A stretch of 64,000 nucleotides of DNA, taken from Devosia enhydra. GTDB lineage: Bacteria > Pseudomonadota > Alphaproteobacteria > Rhizobiales > Devosiaceae. Where the stretch lies: NCBI RefSeq assembly GCF_900119845.1, contig NZ_FPKU01000002.1, forward strand, positions 715,381 through 779,380, given 5' to 3'. The position numbers and the translations under genes are program-made. A model generated the notes under the pieces. The model was not told the origin of the DNA. It was given only the letters and a program-made list of their open reading frames with translations, and did not search any database. Below are positions 15,925 to 23,931 of the stretch, one piece after another (position 1 is the first letter of the stretch; every line of letters starts with the position of its first letter).

Positions 15925-17099
15925 AAGTCGTAATATTTGAGGACAATTCGGAACTTGCCGATGAAATGCGGACGGCGCTGACGTCTGCTTCCCTAGACGT
16001 ATCGATTGCAGATCTGAACGACGTGAAGGGGTGGCGAGGAGAACTCAGGGCGGATCTGGTGATCTGTGATCTCGACCTTGATCGCTGGAGCTATGTGGAC
16101 GTCATCAATTCCGTTGACCCTGCATGCCGTCCCACGGTTGTGTTCATCAGCGGAAGAGGGCAGGATCTGCTCTCCTCGGCGGCGGTCTATACGAAATCGC
16201 TCTCCGTCGAAGTCGTGGGTTTGCTGGCCAAGCCATTTTCTATATTGCATTTAAACAAAATTGTCGAGTCTCTTGCTCTGCAAGGGGCGTCCCGCGGCTC
16301 GGTGGTTGCCCCAATTGGTCATGTTGGAGGCTCAACATCGCAGGTGCAGAGGTATTCGACGCCCTTTGCGGCTCAACCGATCTACCGCTCCAGCGATCTC
16401 TTGTGCGTCGGCGCCGAAGTGTTACTCTGGCGTGTCGAAGAGCGGTCTGAAGAGGCAACTGGTAGCGAAAGCGTTCTCAACAATCGGCTTGCATCAAACG
16501 CGGTCCGCCTGTGGGATAATATCTTCTTTTCGCAGATTGCTGGCATTCACGATATCCTGACATCCTATAAAGACACGTTGGACGCGGAATTTTTTGTCAG
16601 CGTGAACATGCCGTGGCATATAGTTACAGACGCGACTCTATTCTCGCGCCTCACGGACTTTTGCAGTAAACAGACCTTTGTCGAAGGTATTGTACTGGAG
16701 GTCAACGAAGCTGAAGTCGGGAAGATCGATGCCTCTTCCATGGCGGCATTCAGTCGCCTCCGCCTATCCGGCTTTGGTCTTGCTCTGGATGATGTCGGGG
16801 CTGGCGATGCGGGGTTGCGCAGCGTCTCTCAGCTGCCCGCCACACATTTGAAACTGGACAAGTCGCTTCTTCACGGCGCGCGCTTAGGCGGCAAAGGAGC
16901 CGCTGTCCTTGAGGGAATGATCGCTTTCGGACAGAAGGCCGGCTGCAAGGTCGTAGTGGAAGGAATCGAAAGGGCCAGCGATCTTCAGCTGGCGCGCTTC
17001 CTTGGAGCTGATTATCTCCAAGGCTACTTTTTGTCTGGAAAAATCGCCTGGGACCTAGCCATACGCAACGTCGTCCAGTCTCGCAGGGACGGGCAATGA
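15921..17099 (+). CDS. REC-EAL response regulator, probable cyclic-di-GMP phosphodiesterase
   Basis: The product is 392 residues. The N-terminal receiver (~1-120) has Glu7-Asp8, Asp50 (VICDLDLD) and Lys near 107 (LLAKPF). A linker leads to an EAL domain (~155-385). The signature EAL is EVL (GAEVLLWR). Other catalytic positions look mostly kept: LEVNEAEV, LDDVGAG (in place of DDFGTG), KLDKSLL and VEGIE. The protein may therefore degrade or merely bind cyclic-di-GMP. The ATGA start/stop overlap with the neighbouring genes indicates coupled translation. Output would link the membrane kinase to cyclic-di-GMP levels. Confidence 0.82.
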   Translation: MKVVIFEDNSELADEMRTALTSASLDVSIADLNDVKGWRGELRADLVICDLDLDRWSYVDVINSVDPACRPTVVFISGRGQDLLSSAAVYTKSLSVEVVGLLAKPFSILHLNKIVESLALQGASRGSVVAPIGHVGGSTSQVQRYSTPFAAQPIYRSSDLLCVGAEVLLWRVEERSEEATGSESVLNNRLASNAVRLWDNIFFSQIAGIHDILTSYKDTLDAEFFVSVNMPWHIVTDATLFSRLTDFCSKQTFVEGIVLEVNEAEVGKIDASSMAAFSRLRLSGFGLALDDVGAGDAGLRSVSQLPATHLKLDKSLLHGARLGGKGAAVLEGMIAFGQKAGCKVVVEGIERASDLQLARFLGADYLQGYFLSGKIAWDLAIRNVVQSRRDGQ

Positions 17100-17848
17100 C
17101 AGGAGCGATAGATCGGTCGCTGGTCCTGGTTGCCGAAGATGACGCAGATCTCCTCGAGGAATTGACCGAGGCCCTGCGCGGGCGAGGTTTCCCGACGCGC
17201 CCGGAAGCCTCTCTAATGGGTGCTCTCGGCGCAGTGTCCTCATCCAACAGCATCCAGGTTATCGTAACCGACATCAGGCTGGGCTCTTTCAATGGCCTCG
17301 AGTTGGTTCGGCGCGCCTTCGTTACGCCGCGCACTCGGCCTCTGTCCTCGGTTGTCATTACTGGAAAGCCTGATTTTGAGACGGCTATCACCGCGATGAG
17401 GTATGGTGTAGCCGACTACATCGTCAAACCCCTTCTGCTCGATGACCTGCTGAACGCAGTCGGGAGATTGCTGAGCGCCGTTGATGCCCGGAAACTTGTC
17501 AGTCAAGGCACAGCGGATGTCCTTCTTGTGCGGAAGATCCTCAAGATTCTGCGCCAACCCTCTCGCATAGGAGCAGCCTCGACCGGCGATACGGCGGTAA
17601 TCATGCTGCTTGATGCCTATGAGAGCTGGCTTTCTGGGACAGAACTTTCGATTTCGTCGGTGTCATTCGGCAGTGGTGCATCCACTACAACCGCGTTCAG
17701 GCGTGTGAGGGAGCTATGCGACCGGGGCCTGCTCGCTAGACATGAGGACTTTGACGACAGACGCAGGGTCTTTGTTAGAATCACGGATTCAGGACGTTAT
17801 GAGGCCGAAAAGATTCTCTCGGTATGGCGCAGACATTTAAGCGCGTAG
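17096..17848 (+). CDS. response regulator with winged-helix DNA-binding output
   Basis: The product is 250 residues. The receiver domain (~8-125) has Asp15-Asp16, Asp59 (VIVTDIRLG), Thr89 (VITGKPD) and Lys111 (DYIVKP). The C-terminal ~90 residues resemble a MarR-type winged helix: SVSFGSGASTTTAFRRVREL, then GLLARHEDFDDRRRVFVRIT as the wing. This receiver-MarR architecture differs from the usual OmpR, NarL and NtrC classes; no ATPase or NarL-type helix is present. As the last gene of the five-gene coupled operon it is the probable transcriptional output. It starts with an ATGA overlap. Its target promoter is unknown; the operon's own upstream region is one candidate. Confidence 0.82.
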   Translation: MTGAIDRSLVLVAEDDADLLEELTEALRGRGFPTRPEASLMGALGAVSSSNSIQVIVTDIRLGSFNGLELVRRAFVTPRTRPLSSVVITGKPDFETAITAMRYGVADYIVKPLLLDDLLNAVGRLLSAVDARKLVSQGTADVLLVRKILKILRQPSRIGAASTGDTAVIMLLDAYESWLSGTELSISSVSFGSGASTTTAFRRVRELCDRGLLARHEDFDDRRRVFVRITDSGRYEAEKILSVWRRHLSA

Positions 17849-18215
17849 AGACAAGGCCCCGTGTTCAAAAATAGACGGAGATGTGCCGCGTAGTCGAGGG
17901 ATGCGCAGGAGCAACATATGCTCGCTGACTCGGCACGAAGATCAATCCGGCGCGATGCAGCAGCCACGCTTTGAGCGCTTCATGCTTTCTCCGACAATTC
18001 ATATTAAATGTAAAAACTGATGTTCAAAATCCGGTAATGAGCGCATTCGCGATAACTTTTGCGACGACAGCTCTCGAAACGGGTTGATCGAGCCGGTTGT
18101 TTTATTCTGACGACACGGCGTTTAATTTTTATATTGTGATCGGGTTTTGACTCGCGCCGGGCTACGTACCGCCAGTCTTTAAATGACGGGATTTGGTTTT
18201 GGTCGGGTGTCGACC
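17849..18215. other. AT-rich intergenic region, no gene seen
   Basis: About 370 bp between the signalling operon and the integrase, markedly AT-rich around 18000-18180. Frames here are short and poor in composition. It may contain the terminators of both convergent transcription units, but no strong T-tailed hairpin was recognised. Confidence 0.4.
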
Positions 18216-19463
18216 TTAAGTACTGATTGCCGGGGAAGACGGTGCGTTCAGAAAAGCGCCCCAACTTTCCATGGCAATGCGCCTCTCATCCAAAAGGTCG
18301 GTCCTCTTGTAGGCCGCGACGACCGCGTTCCTTTCAGTGTGCGCCAGCATTGCCTCCATGACATCGTTGGCAACGTTGTTCTCAGCTCCCCAGACCCGCA
18401 GGGAGGACCGGAAACCATGAACGGTGGCATAGCGTCCTGGTGCGTCACTGGGCACGCGATGGTCCCTCAGGAATTTTGACATCGTCGCGTCACTGAACTC
18501 TCCCCCGCGCGGTGCAGGAAATACCAGTTCACCAGATCGACCATTCGACCGCTGCCTGCTGAGCAACTCCTTCATCCTCCCGGTCAGGGGGACGCGGTGT
18601 TCCTTTCCCGCTTTCATCCTATGCCCTGGGATAGTCCAGATACCGTTGGTGAGGTCGACCTCATCCCACTTCATGCCACGCACTTCACCGGAACGGCATC
18701 CACTGAGGATAAGAAACTCCAGGGCCTCTCGACAGGTCCCTGGCGCCCCGTTCCGCAGCACTTTCTGAACGAAATCAGGAACCTTCTGCCAAGGCAACGA
18801 AGGCAGGTGCTGTTGAGTGGCTTTGGCGCTCGGTCGTGATGGAAGCAGGTCCTTCACGGACTCCATGGGATTCGTGGTTGTCAGACCTGTCGAGCGACAC
18901 CAGGACATTATCTTGGTGCAGCGCTGGAACAAGCGCGTTGCCGTCTCTGGCTTTGACGTCCAGATTGGCTTCAAGACCTGGACAAAGTCTTCCCTGGAAA
19001 GCTCATCCACGCGCTTCTTGCCCAGGGAGGGGTAGGCGTACGTCGCTAGCGAAGAGCTCCACTGTTCCAAGCTCTTGGAGCCCTCACGCCAGCGCCCCTT
19101 CTGCAGCTCAATGTACTCGCCGCAAGCGACTTCGAATGTCTTGATGTTGCTACGCTGCCTTAAGAGCGCCTTTGCTGCATCGCGTTGGGCAATGGGATCC
19201 TCCCCTCGACCAAGCATGTCATGGCACTGACGCGCCTCCTTGCGCGCGGCGGCAATCGAAATTTTGGGATACGAGCCAAGGCCCATGTCCCGGCGCTTAC
19301 CCTTGCCCGACGCATCTCTTTCCGTGGGAGACACAAACCGAAAGACCCAGGCGCCTCGACCTTTTTTGCCGTTTGATTTCAGCATGAGATTGTCCACGGA
19401 CCCGTCCATCAGGACATCGCCCTTCGCTGCGATCGACTTGGCCCTGCTGTCGGTAAGCGCCAT
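18216..19463 (-). CDS. P4-type tyrosine recombinase (integrase)
   Basis: The 415-residue product has the standard island-integrase plan: an N-terminal arm-binding domain with GKGKRRDMGLGSYPKISIAA, a core-binding helical domain (~110-205), and a catalytic domain (~215-400). Catalytic residues are visible: Arg in LSGCRSGEVRG, the His-x-x-Arg box HGFRSSLR, His in MLAHTER, and the nucleophile Tyr in VAAYKR. The enzyme therefore looks active. The gene reads leftwards from a point about 150 bp inside the putative attachment core at 19615, the usual arrangement for islands inserted at a tRNA 3' end. The AlpA-type protein at 11374-11583 may be its accessory regulator. Confidence 0.93.
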   Translation of the reverse strand: MALTDSRAKSIAAKGDVLMDGSVDNLMLKSNGKKGRGAWVFRFVSPTERDASGKGKRRDMGLGSYPKISIAAARKEARQCHDMLGRGEDPIAQRDAAKALLRQRSNIKTFEVACGEYIELQKGRWREGSKSLEQWSSSLATYAYPSLGKKRVDELSREDFVQVLKPIWTSKPETATRLFQRCTKIMSWCRSTGLTTTNPMESVKDLLPSRPSAKATQQHLPSLPWQKVPDFVQKVLRNGAPGTCREALEFLILSGCRSGEVRGMKWDEVDLTNGIWTIPGHRMKAGKEHRVPLTGRMKELLSRQRSNGRSGELVFPAPRGGEFSDATMSKFLRDHRVPSDAPGRYATVHGFRSSLRVWGAENNVANDVMEAMLAHTERNAVVAAYKRTDLLDERRIAMESWGAFLNAPSSPAIST

Positions 19464-19548
19464 TTTCTCCCCTCATTTTATCCCACACAGTATACCACAT
19501 TTTTTGCGCACTGTACAGTTCACGCTGGAACAGGAAGGCGCCAAGAAG

Positions 19549-19569
19549 CCCGGAAACCCGGGGTTTTTT
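19549..19569 (+). terminator. rho-independent terminator-like hairpin
   Basis: A five-base-pair GC stem (CCCGG / CCGGG) with an AAAC loop is followed by a run of six T. It lies between the integrase start and the putative attachment site and reads rightwards. It may insulate the chromosome from element transcription, or be the end of a gene cut off by integration. Confidence 0.45.
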
Positions 19570-19614
19570 GGACACCCTGGAAGATCCCAGCTTGCGATGA
19601 AACCGAATACTGGC

Positions 19615-19631
19615 GGACTCCCTCTCCGCCA
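19615..19631 (+). other. putative attachment site, serine-tRNA 3'-end-like
   Basis: The sequence GGACTCCCTCTCCGCCA resembles the 3' end of a bacterial serine tRNA (T-arm remainder, acceptor strand and CCA), with no tRNA body upstream. This is expected for the distal duplicate left when an element integrates into the 3' end of a plus-strand tRNA gene. The integrase is about 150 bp to the left, so the element would lie on the left, with the intact tRNA beyond the window start. No second copy was seen in the window. Confidence 0.45.
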
Positions 19632-19900
19632 TTAACTTCTTGATCTTATGATCGCTTTGCCTTCAGACGGTGGCGCAGCCAACCCTCTGAAGTTTCCGGT
19701 CAATTTGAGGCGGGCGCAGCGCCACGGCGCCGGCGGCGCTGCTGTGGCTCGCATGGCGCCGTTGGTGGACGCATCAGCGCTCACGCCCGCCGCGTGAGCT
19801 CGGCCGGCGACATGCACATCATGGCCCGCCGGGCTCGGGTGCGCCCCAGCCCGGGCGAAACGGTCTGTGGTCTCGTCTGCGGCACCTGGGCCCGAGGCGC

Positions 19901-21634
19901 TCAGTGGGTGAGCGCGGGGCTCGTCCGGACCATAGCCCGATCCGCGGCGATGATGAGATCGGCGACCTTCTCGGCCACCATGATGGTGGGAATGTTGAGA
20001 TTGGCCCGTGGCGCCGTCGGCATGATCGAGGCATCGGCGACGCGCAGTCCGCGCAAGCCATGGACGCGCGCGCTCGTGGGGTCGACCACCGCATCGCGAT
20101 CGTCTGCCGGACCCATCCGGCAGGTTCCGCAGACGTGCCACTGCCCGAAGGCGTTGGCCCTGACGTAATCCTCCAGCATGTCGCGGTCCGACAGGAGCTG
20201 CCCCAGCGTCATGCGGCTGGCCACGGCAATGTCGAAAAATGCCTTGCGCGCCGGCGGCAGGATGTCGATCACCGTCGCCACCGGCGCGGTGATGAGGAAA
20301 TTGCGCAGTGTCTGCCGGCCCAGCGATTTGGCAAAGCCGGTATAGCTCGAAGGGCTCGGATGCTCGAGATAGCCGGTCATGGCATCGGTGGCAAAGAGCC
20401 GAGCCATCAGTTCGATGGCGCCGCAGAGCCGTGCCAGGTCGCGCGCGTCGGAGAGATAGTTGAGGTCGATCAGCGGTTCGACCCGTGGGTCGGCGCTGAC
20501 GAGGTCGACCCGCCCGCGCGATTCCGCCTTGTTGATCCAGCCGAGCATCGAGGCGATGCGGATGCCGAGCGGGTGCCAGGCCGATTTGGCCGCCAGCATC
20601 ATGAACATGTCGGAGGGCCCGCACCCCTCCACCCCCGAACTGTAGCGCAGGCCCAGATGGATGTGGCGGCGCGTGTGCTTGAGGCGCGCGCCCGGCCTGA
20701 TATAGGCCGAGAGCGATGTGCCGGGATGCTCCTGCAAATTGGCGCCGACACCGGGCAGGTCGATCACCGCTTCGACCCCGACCTTGCGCAGCGCCACCGC
20801 AGGCCCGATACCCGAGCGCATCAGCAGGGCCGGAGAGTGGATGGCGCCTGACGAGACGATGATCTCGCGCCCCCTTATGGTCTCCTCGCCGCCCTGGCGC
20901 TCGACCAGCACACCGGTGACCGCGCCGCCCTCAATAAGCAGCCGCAACACATGGGTTTTGGCCATGATGGTCAGGTTCGGCCGCGCCCGCGTCGCCGCGT
21001 CGAGATAGGCCATGGCGGTCGAGACGCGATGCTTTCCGCCATTGTTGGAGAGCGACATCGGGAAATGGCCGTCGGTGAACACCCCGTTCTGGTCCTCGAG
21101 GCCCCGATAGCCGATCTCGGACATGGCGCGCTCGGCCGCCAGCGACAGCGCCGGCCATTTCTCGCGCGGAATGCGATGGATGGGGATCGGCCCGGATTGG
21201 CCGTGCAGCGGTCCGTCGAAATCGAGATCGGTTTCGAGCCGCTTGAAGAACGGCAGCACTCCCTGCCAATCCCAGCCCTCGCAACCGAGCCGCCGCCACT
21301 CCTCATAATCGTCGGGCGTGCCGCGATTGGCGATCTGGCCGTTTATCGAGGAGCCGCCGCCCATCAGGCGGGCCTGCTCGTATTTTTTCGGCGCCGGTCG
21401 GTCCGGCCGGTTGTGCAGATTGGGTTGCGTCGTGGCCTTGAGGCCGGCCCAGTGATTTGCCGGATCGTGGGCCGCCTTGCCCGGATAGGTATCGAGGATG
21501 GCCTCGCCTTCCTCTCCCGGCTTGAGGTCCCGCCCCGCCTCGATCAAGAGGACCTTGCGATTGCGGTCAGCGGAAAGGCGGTTGGCCAGAACGCATCCGG
21601 CGCTCCCGCCACCAACGATGATGACGTCGAACAT
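19901..21634 (-). CDS. GMC-family FAD-dependent oxidoreductase
   Basis: The 577-residue product belongs to the glucose-methanol-choline oxidoreductase family. The FAD-binding motif is at the N-terminus (VIIVGGGSAGCVLANRLS), followed by LMGGGSSINGQ and the family signature SSGAIHSPALLMRSGIG (~257-273). Near the C-terminus is the catalytic histidine in GQWHVCGTCRMG and a closing VADASIMPTAPRANLN. Length is normal for the family. It is the last gene of a catabolic/transport operon, 12 bp after the GlcG-like gene, and probably oxidises an alcohol or sugar group of the compound imported by the ABC transporter. The exact substrate cannot be told from sequence. The quinone or oxygen acceptor is also unknown. 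Confidence 0.9.
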   Translation of the reverse strand: MFDVIIVGGGSAGCVLANRLSADRNRKVLLIEAGRDLKPGEEGEAILDTYPGKAAHDPANHWAGLKATTQPNLHNRPDRPAPKKYEQARLMGGGSSINGQIANRGTPDDYEEWRRLGCEGWDWQGVLPFFKRLETDLDFDGPLHGQSGPIPIHRIPREKWPALSLAAERAMSEIGYRGLEDQNGVFTDGHFPMSLSNNGGKHRVSTAMAYLDAATRARPNLTIMAKTHVLRLLIEGGAVTGVLVERQGGEETIRGREIIVSSGAIHSPALLMRSGIGPAVALRKVGVEAVIDLPGVGANLQEHPGTSLSAYIRPGARLKHTRRHIHLGLRYSSGVEGCGPSDMFMMLAAKSAWHPLGIRIASMLGWINKAESRGRVDLVSADPRVEPLIDLNYLSDARDLARLCGAIELMARLFATDAMTGYLEHPSPSSYTGFAKSLGRQTLRNFLITAPVATVIDILPPARKAFFDIAVASRMTLGQLLSDRDMLEDYVRANAFGQWHVCGTCRMGPADDRDAVVDPTSARVHGLRGLRVADASIMPTAPRANLNIPTIMVAEKVADLIIAADRAMVRTSPALTH

Positions 21635-21646
21635 CTTGCAGTCTTT

Positions 21647-22096
21647 CTACCCTTGCCGCGCCGGACGCCCGGCATTCCAGCGGCGATTGAATGCCTCGAC
21701 CGCCGCCTCGGCGACGTCCTGGTCCTCTGCCGTCGAGCCCGAACTGACGCCGATGGCCCCCACCACGGCGCCCTCGACGACCAGCGGAATGCCGCCCGGG
21801 AGCGTGGTGAACCGGCCCCCGAGCAGTGCCTGGGCGCCAAAACCCGGCGCTCCGGGCTGAGTTGCGGGGCCGATCTCCTTGGTCGGTTTGCGCGCCCCGG
21901 AGGCCGCGAACGCCTTGGTGATGGCGATCTCGATCGAAAAGAATTTCGCCCCGTCCATCCGCCGAAAGGCGACAAGATGTCCGGCATCGTCGACCACGGC
22001 GATGTTCTGCGGCACGCCCATGGCGCTGGCACGGGCGGTGGCGTCGGCGATGACGGCTTCGGCCGCCTCGATGTCGATGCTGGTTCTTGTCAACAC
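21647..22096 (-). CDS. GlcG/HbpS-family protein
   Basis: The 149-residue product matches the GlcG/HbpS fold: helix (AEAVIADATARASAMG), VAVVDDAGHLVAFRRMD-like strand (IAVVDDAGHLVAF), KAFAASGARKPT, and the glycine-rich GGIPLVVEGAVVGAIGVSSG. Members are found beside catabolic oxidoreductases and in extracellular haem-binding systems; here there is no signal peptide, so it acts in the cytosol. The role is not established. Its place between the ABC permease gene and the GMC oxidoreductase gene ties it to the same pathway, where it may stabilise or assist the oxidoreductase. Confidence 0.82.
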   Translation of the reverse strand: MLTRTSIDIEAAEAVIADATARASAMGVPQNIAVVDDAGHLVAFRRMDGAKFFSIEIAITKAFAASGARKPTKEIGPATQPGAPGFGAQALLGGRFTTLPGGIPLVVEGAVVGAIGVSSGSTAEDQDVAEAAVEAFNRRWNAGRPARQG

Positions 22097-22121
22097 GCGG
22101 CAGGCTCCCTTTTAATTGTGG

Positions 22122-23015
22122 TCAGCCCTTCACCGATCCGCGGGTCAGCCCCGATACGATCTGGCGCCCGAGCAGGATGAAGATCAAAAGGATCGGTACG
22201 ATGCCCATCATTGCCGCGGCGGTGAGCGGTCCCCATTCGCGGCCGAAATAGCCGATGAAATTGTAGATGGCTGGCTGCACCGGCCGCAGCGCCGGATTGT
22301 CCACCATCACCGAGGAGACGACGAACTCGTTCCACGAACCGACGAAGGCGAGCACACCGGCCGCGCCCAGCGCCGGACGCGACAGCGGCAGGATGATGCG
22401 CCAGAGAATGCCGAAATGGTCCGATCCATCGATCAGCGCCGCCTCGTCGAGCTCGCGCGGGATGGTTTCGAGCGTGCCCTTGACGATCCAGATCGCCATC
22501 GGCAGCTGGTTGGCGGTGTAGATCAGCGGCAGGGTGAACCAGGCATTGGTCAGCCCAAGGCGGGTGAAGAAGATGTAGTTGGGGATGAGCAGCGCCGCCG
22601 CCCCCAGCGACAGCGGGATCGAGGCGACCACGAGCAGCAGCAGCGTGCTCCGCAGGGGAAACTCGAACCGATCGAAGGCATAGGCCGCCGGCAGGGCGAG
22701 CGCCAGAGTCGCCAGCACCGTGCCGCAGGCATAAAGGATGGTGACCTGAAGGGTACCCAGAAAGCCGCTGGTGATCACCCGCTCGTAGTTCTCGAGCGTG
22801 GGGGTGAAGTCGAGCAGGGTGGGCGGATAGCGGAAGAGATCCTCCTGCGATTTCAGCGAGGTAAGGATGCCCCAGATCACCGGCAGCAGGTTGACGACGC
22901 AGAGCAGCGCAAAGAGCAGGCTCACGGCGATGGCCCAGGCGGGCGGCAGCTTCACGCGGCGCGCGCGGGTGCGGCGGCTCGGGGCGGCGGCATCAATGGA
23001 ACTGGTCATGCTCAT
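22122..23015 (-). CDS. carbohydrate ABC transporter permease (MalG-like)
   Basis: The 297-residue product starts at the ATG at 23015, which overlaps the stop of the partner permease gene (ATGA). It has about six membrane helices, the first at ~35-55. The coupling-loop signature of binding-protein-dependent permeases is present (ELDEAALIDGSDHFGILWRI), and the protein ends with LGRQIVSGLTRGSVKG, typical of MalG-type subunits. It works with the MalF-like permease just upstream and the binding protein at 23932. No ATPase gene is in the operon, so a shared MsmK/UgpC-type ATPase is presumably recruited. Confidence 0.9.
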   Translation of the reverse strand: MSMTSSIDAAAPSRRTRARRVKLPPAWAIAVSLLFALLCVVNLLPVIWGILTSLKSQEDLFRYPPTLLDFTPTLENYERVITSGFLGTLQVTILYACGTVLATLALALPAAYAFDRFEFPLRSTLLLLVVASIPLSLGAAALLIPNYIFFTRLGLTNAWFTLPLIYTANQLPMAIWIVKGTLETIPRELDEAALIDGSDHFGILWRIILPLSRPALGAAGVLAFVGSWNEFVVSSVMVDNPALRPVQPAIYNFIGYFGREWGPLTAAAMMGIVPILLIFILLGRQIVSGLTRGSVKG

Positions 23016-23869
23016 ACCTTCCACCGCGCCAGCCGGACATAGGCCAGCACCAGCAGCACGTTGCCGCAAAACATCATCACCGCCAGCGAACTGGCCGAAC
23101 CGAGGTCATAGGTCAGGAAGGCGCGGTCGAAGACGTCCATTGGCAGGATGCGCGTCGCCGAACCCGGCCCGCCTCCGGTCAGCACCAGCGGGGTTTCCAC
23201 CGTGTTGACGCTCGAAAGGGTGAGCACGATGACGATCAGCAGCAGCGGGGTCTTGAGCAGCGGCAGGGTGATGGACGAGAAGATCTGCCAGTCGCTCGCC
23301 CCGTCGATGCGGGCGGCTTCGTTGTAGTCTTCCGGAATGCCCTTGAGTCCGGCGAGGATGATGATCAGCGCGTAGCCGATGCGTTTCCACACCGAGACTG
23401 CGATCAGCCAGCCCATGGCCCCGTTCGGGTCGTTGAGCGGATGCACGTTGGAAAAGCCCAGCGTGCGGGCCAGCGAGATGGCGAGGCCGATATCGTTGAG
23501 AAAGACCCAGCGGAAGAGCAGTGTCGCCACGACGGTCGAGATGATCCAGGGCAGGATGATGATCATCTGGGCGATAAAGCCCCGCCGGTTCCCCAGCCCG
23601 TTGATCCACACCGCGAGGCAGAGTGCGATCGCGGTGGTCAGCGCCACCGTCGCGCTGGCAAAGACCACCGTACGCCAGAAGGTGGCGCCCAGGCTCGGAT
23701 CGGTGAGCAGCCGGGCGTAGTTGCCAAGGCCGATGAAACCGGTCTGCACCCCGTACTGGATGCGGTAGAGGCTGAACCAGAACCCGTAGATGACGGGGGC
23801 GAACAGCACCAGCGTCATGGCGGCGAAGGCCGGCAGGACATAGCTCATCGAGGTCAGTCGGGACTGCAT
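23012..23869 (-). CDS. carbohydrate ABC transporter permease (MalF-like)
   Basis: The product is 285 residues from the ATG at 23869 (MQSRLTSMSY), with GAAAGG six bases upstream; the open frame extends 12 codons further, without support. It has about six membrane helices, an early YGFWFSLY motif, and the coupling EAA loop (DYNEAARIDGASDWQIFSSI). It forms the transmembrane channel with the MalG-like subunit, translated by stop/start overlap. The substrate is probably a sugar or sugar acid, judging from the dehydratase and GMC oxidoreductase in the operon. Confidence 0.9.
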   Translation of the reverse strand: MQSRLTSMSYVLPAFAAMTLVLFAPVIYGFWFSLYRIQYGVQTGFIGLGNYARLLTDPSLGATFWRTVVFASATVALTTAIALCLAVWINGLGNRRGFIAQMIIILPWIISTVVATLLFRWVFLNDIGLAISLARTLGFSNVHPLNDPNGAMGWLIAVSVWKRIGYALIIILAGLKGIPEDYNEAARIDGASDWQIFSSITLPLLKTPLLLIVIVLTLSSVNTVETPLVLTGGGPGSATRILPMDVFDRAFLTYDLGSASSLAVMMFCGNVLLVLAYVRLARWKV

Positions 23870-23931
23870 GGAATGCCTTTCGCACCCGTGGGGGCCGCAG
23901 CGCACCAGAGGTGCGATGCGGCGTGCGACCG

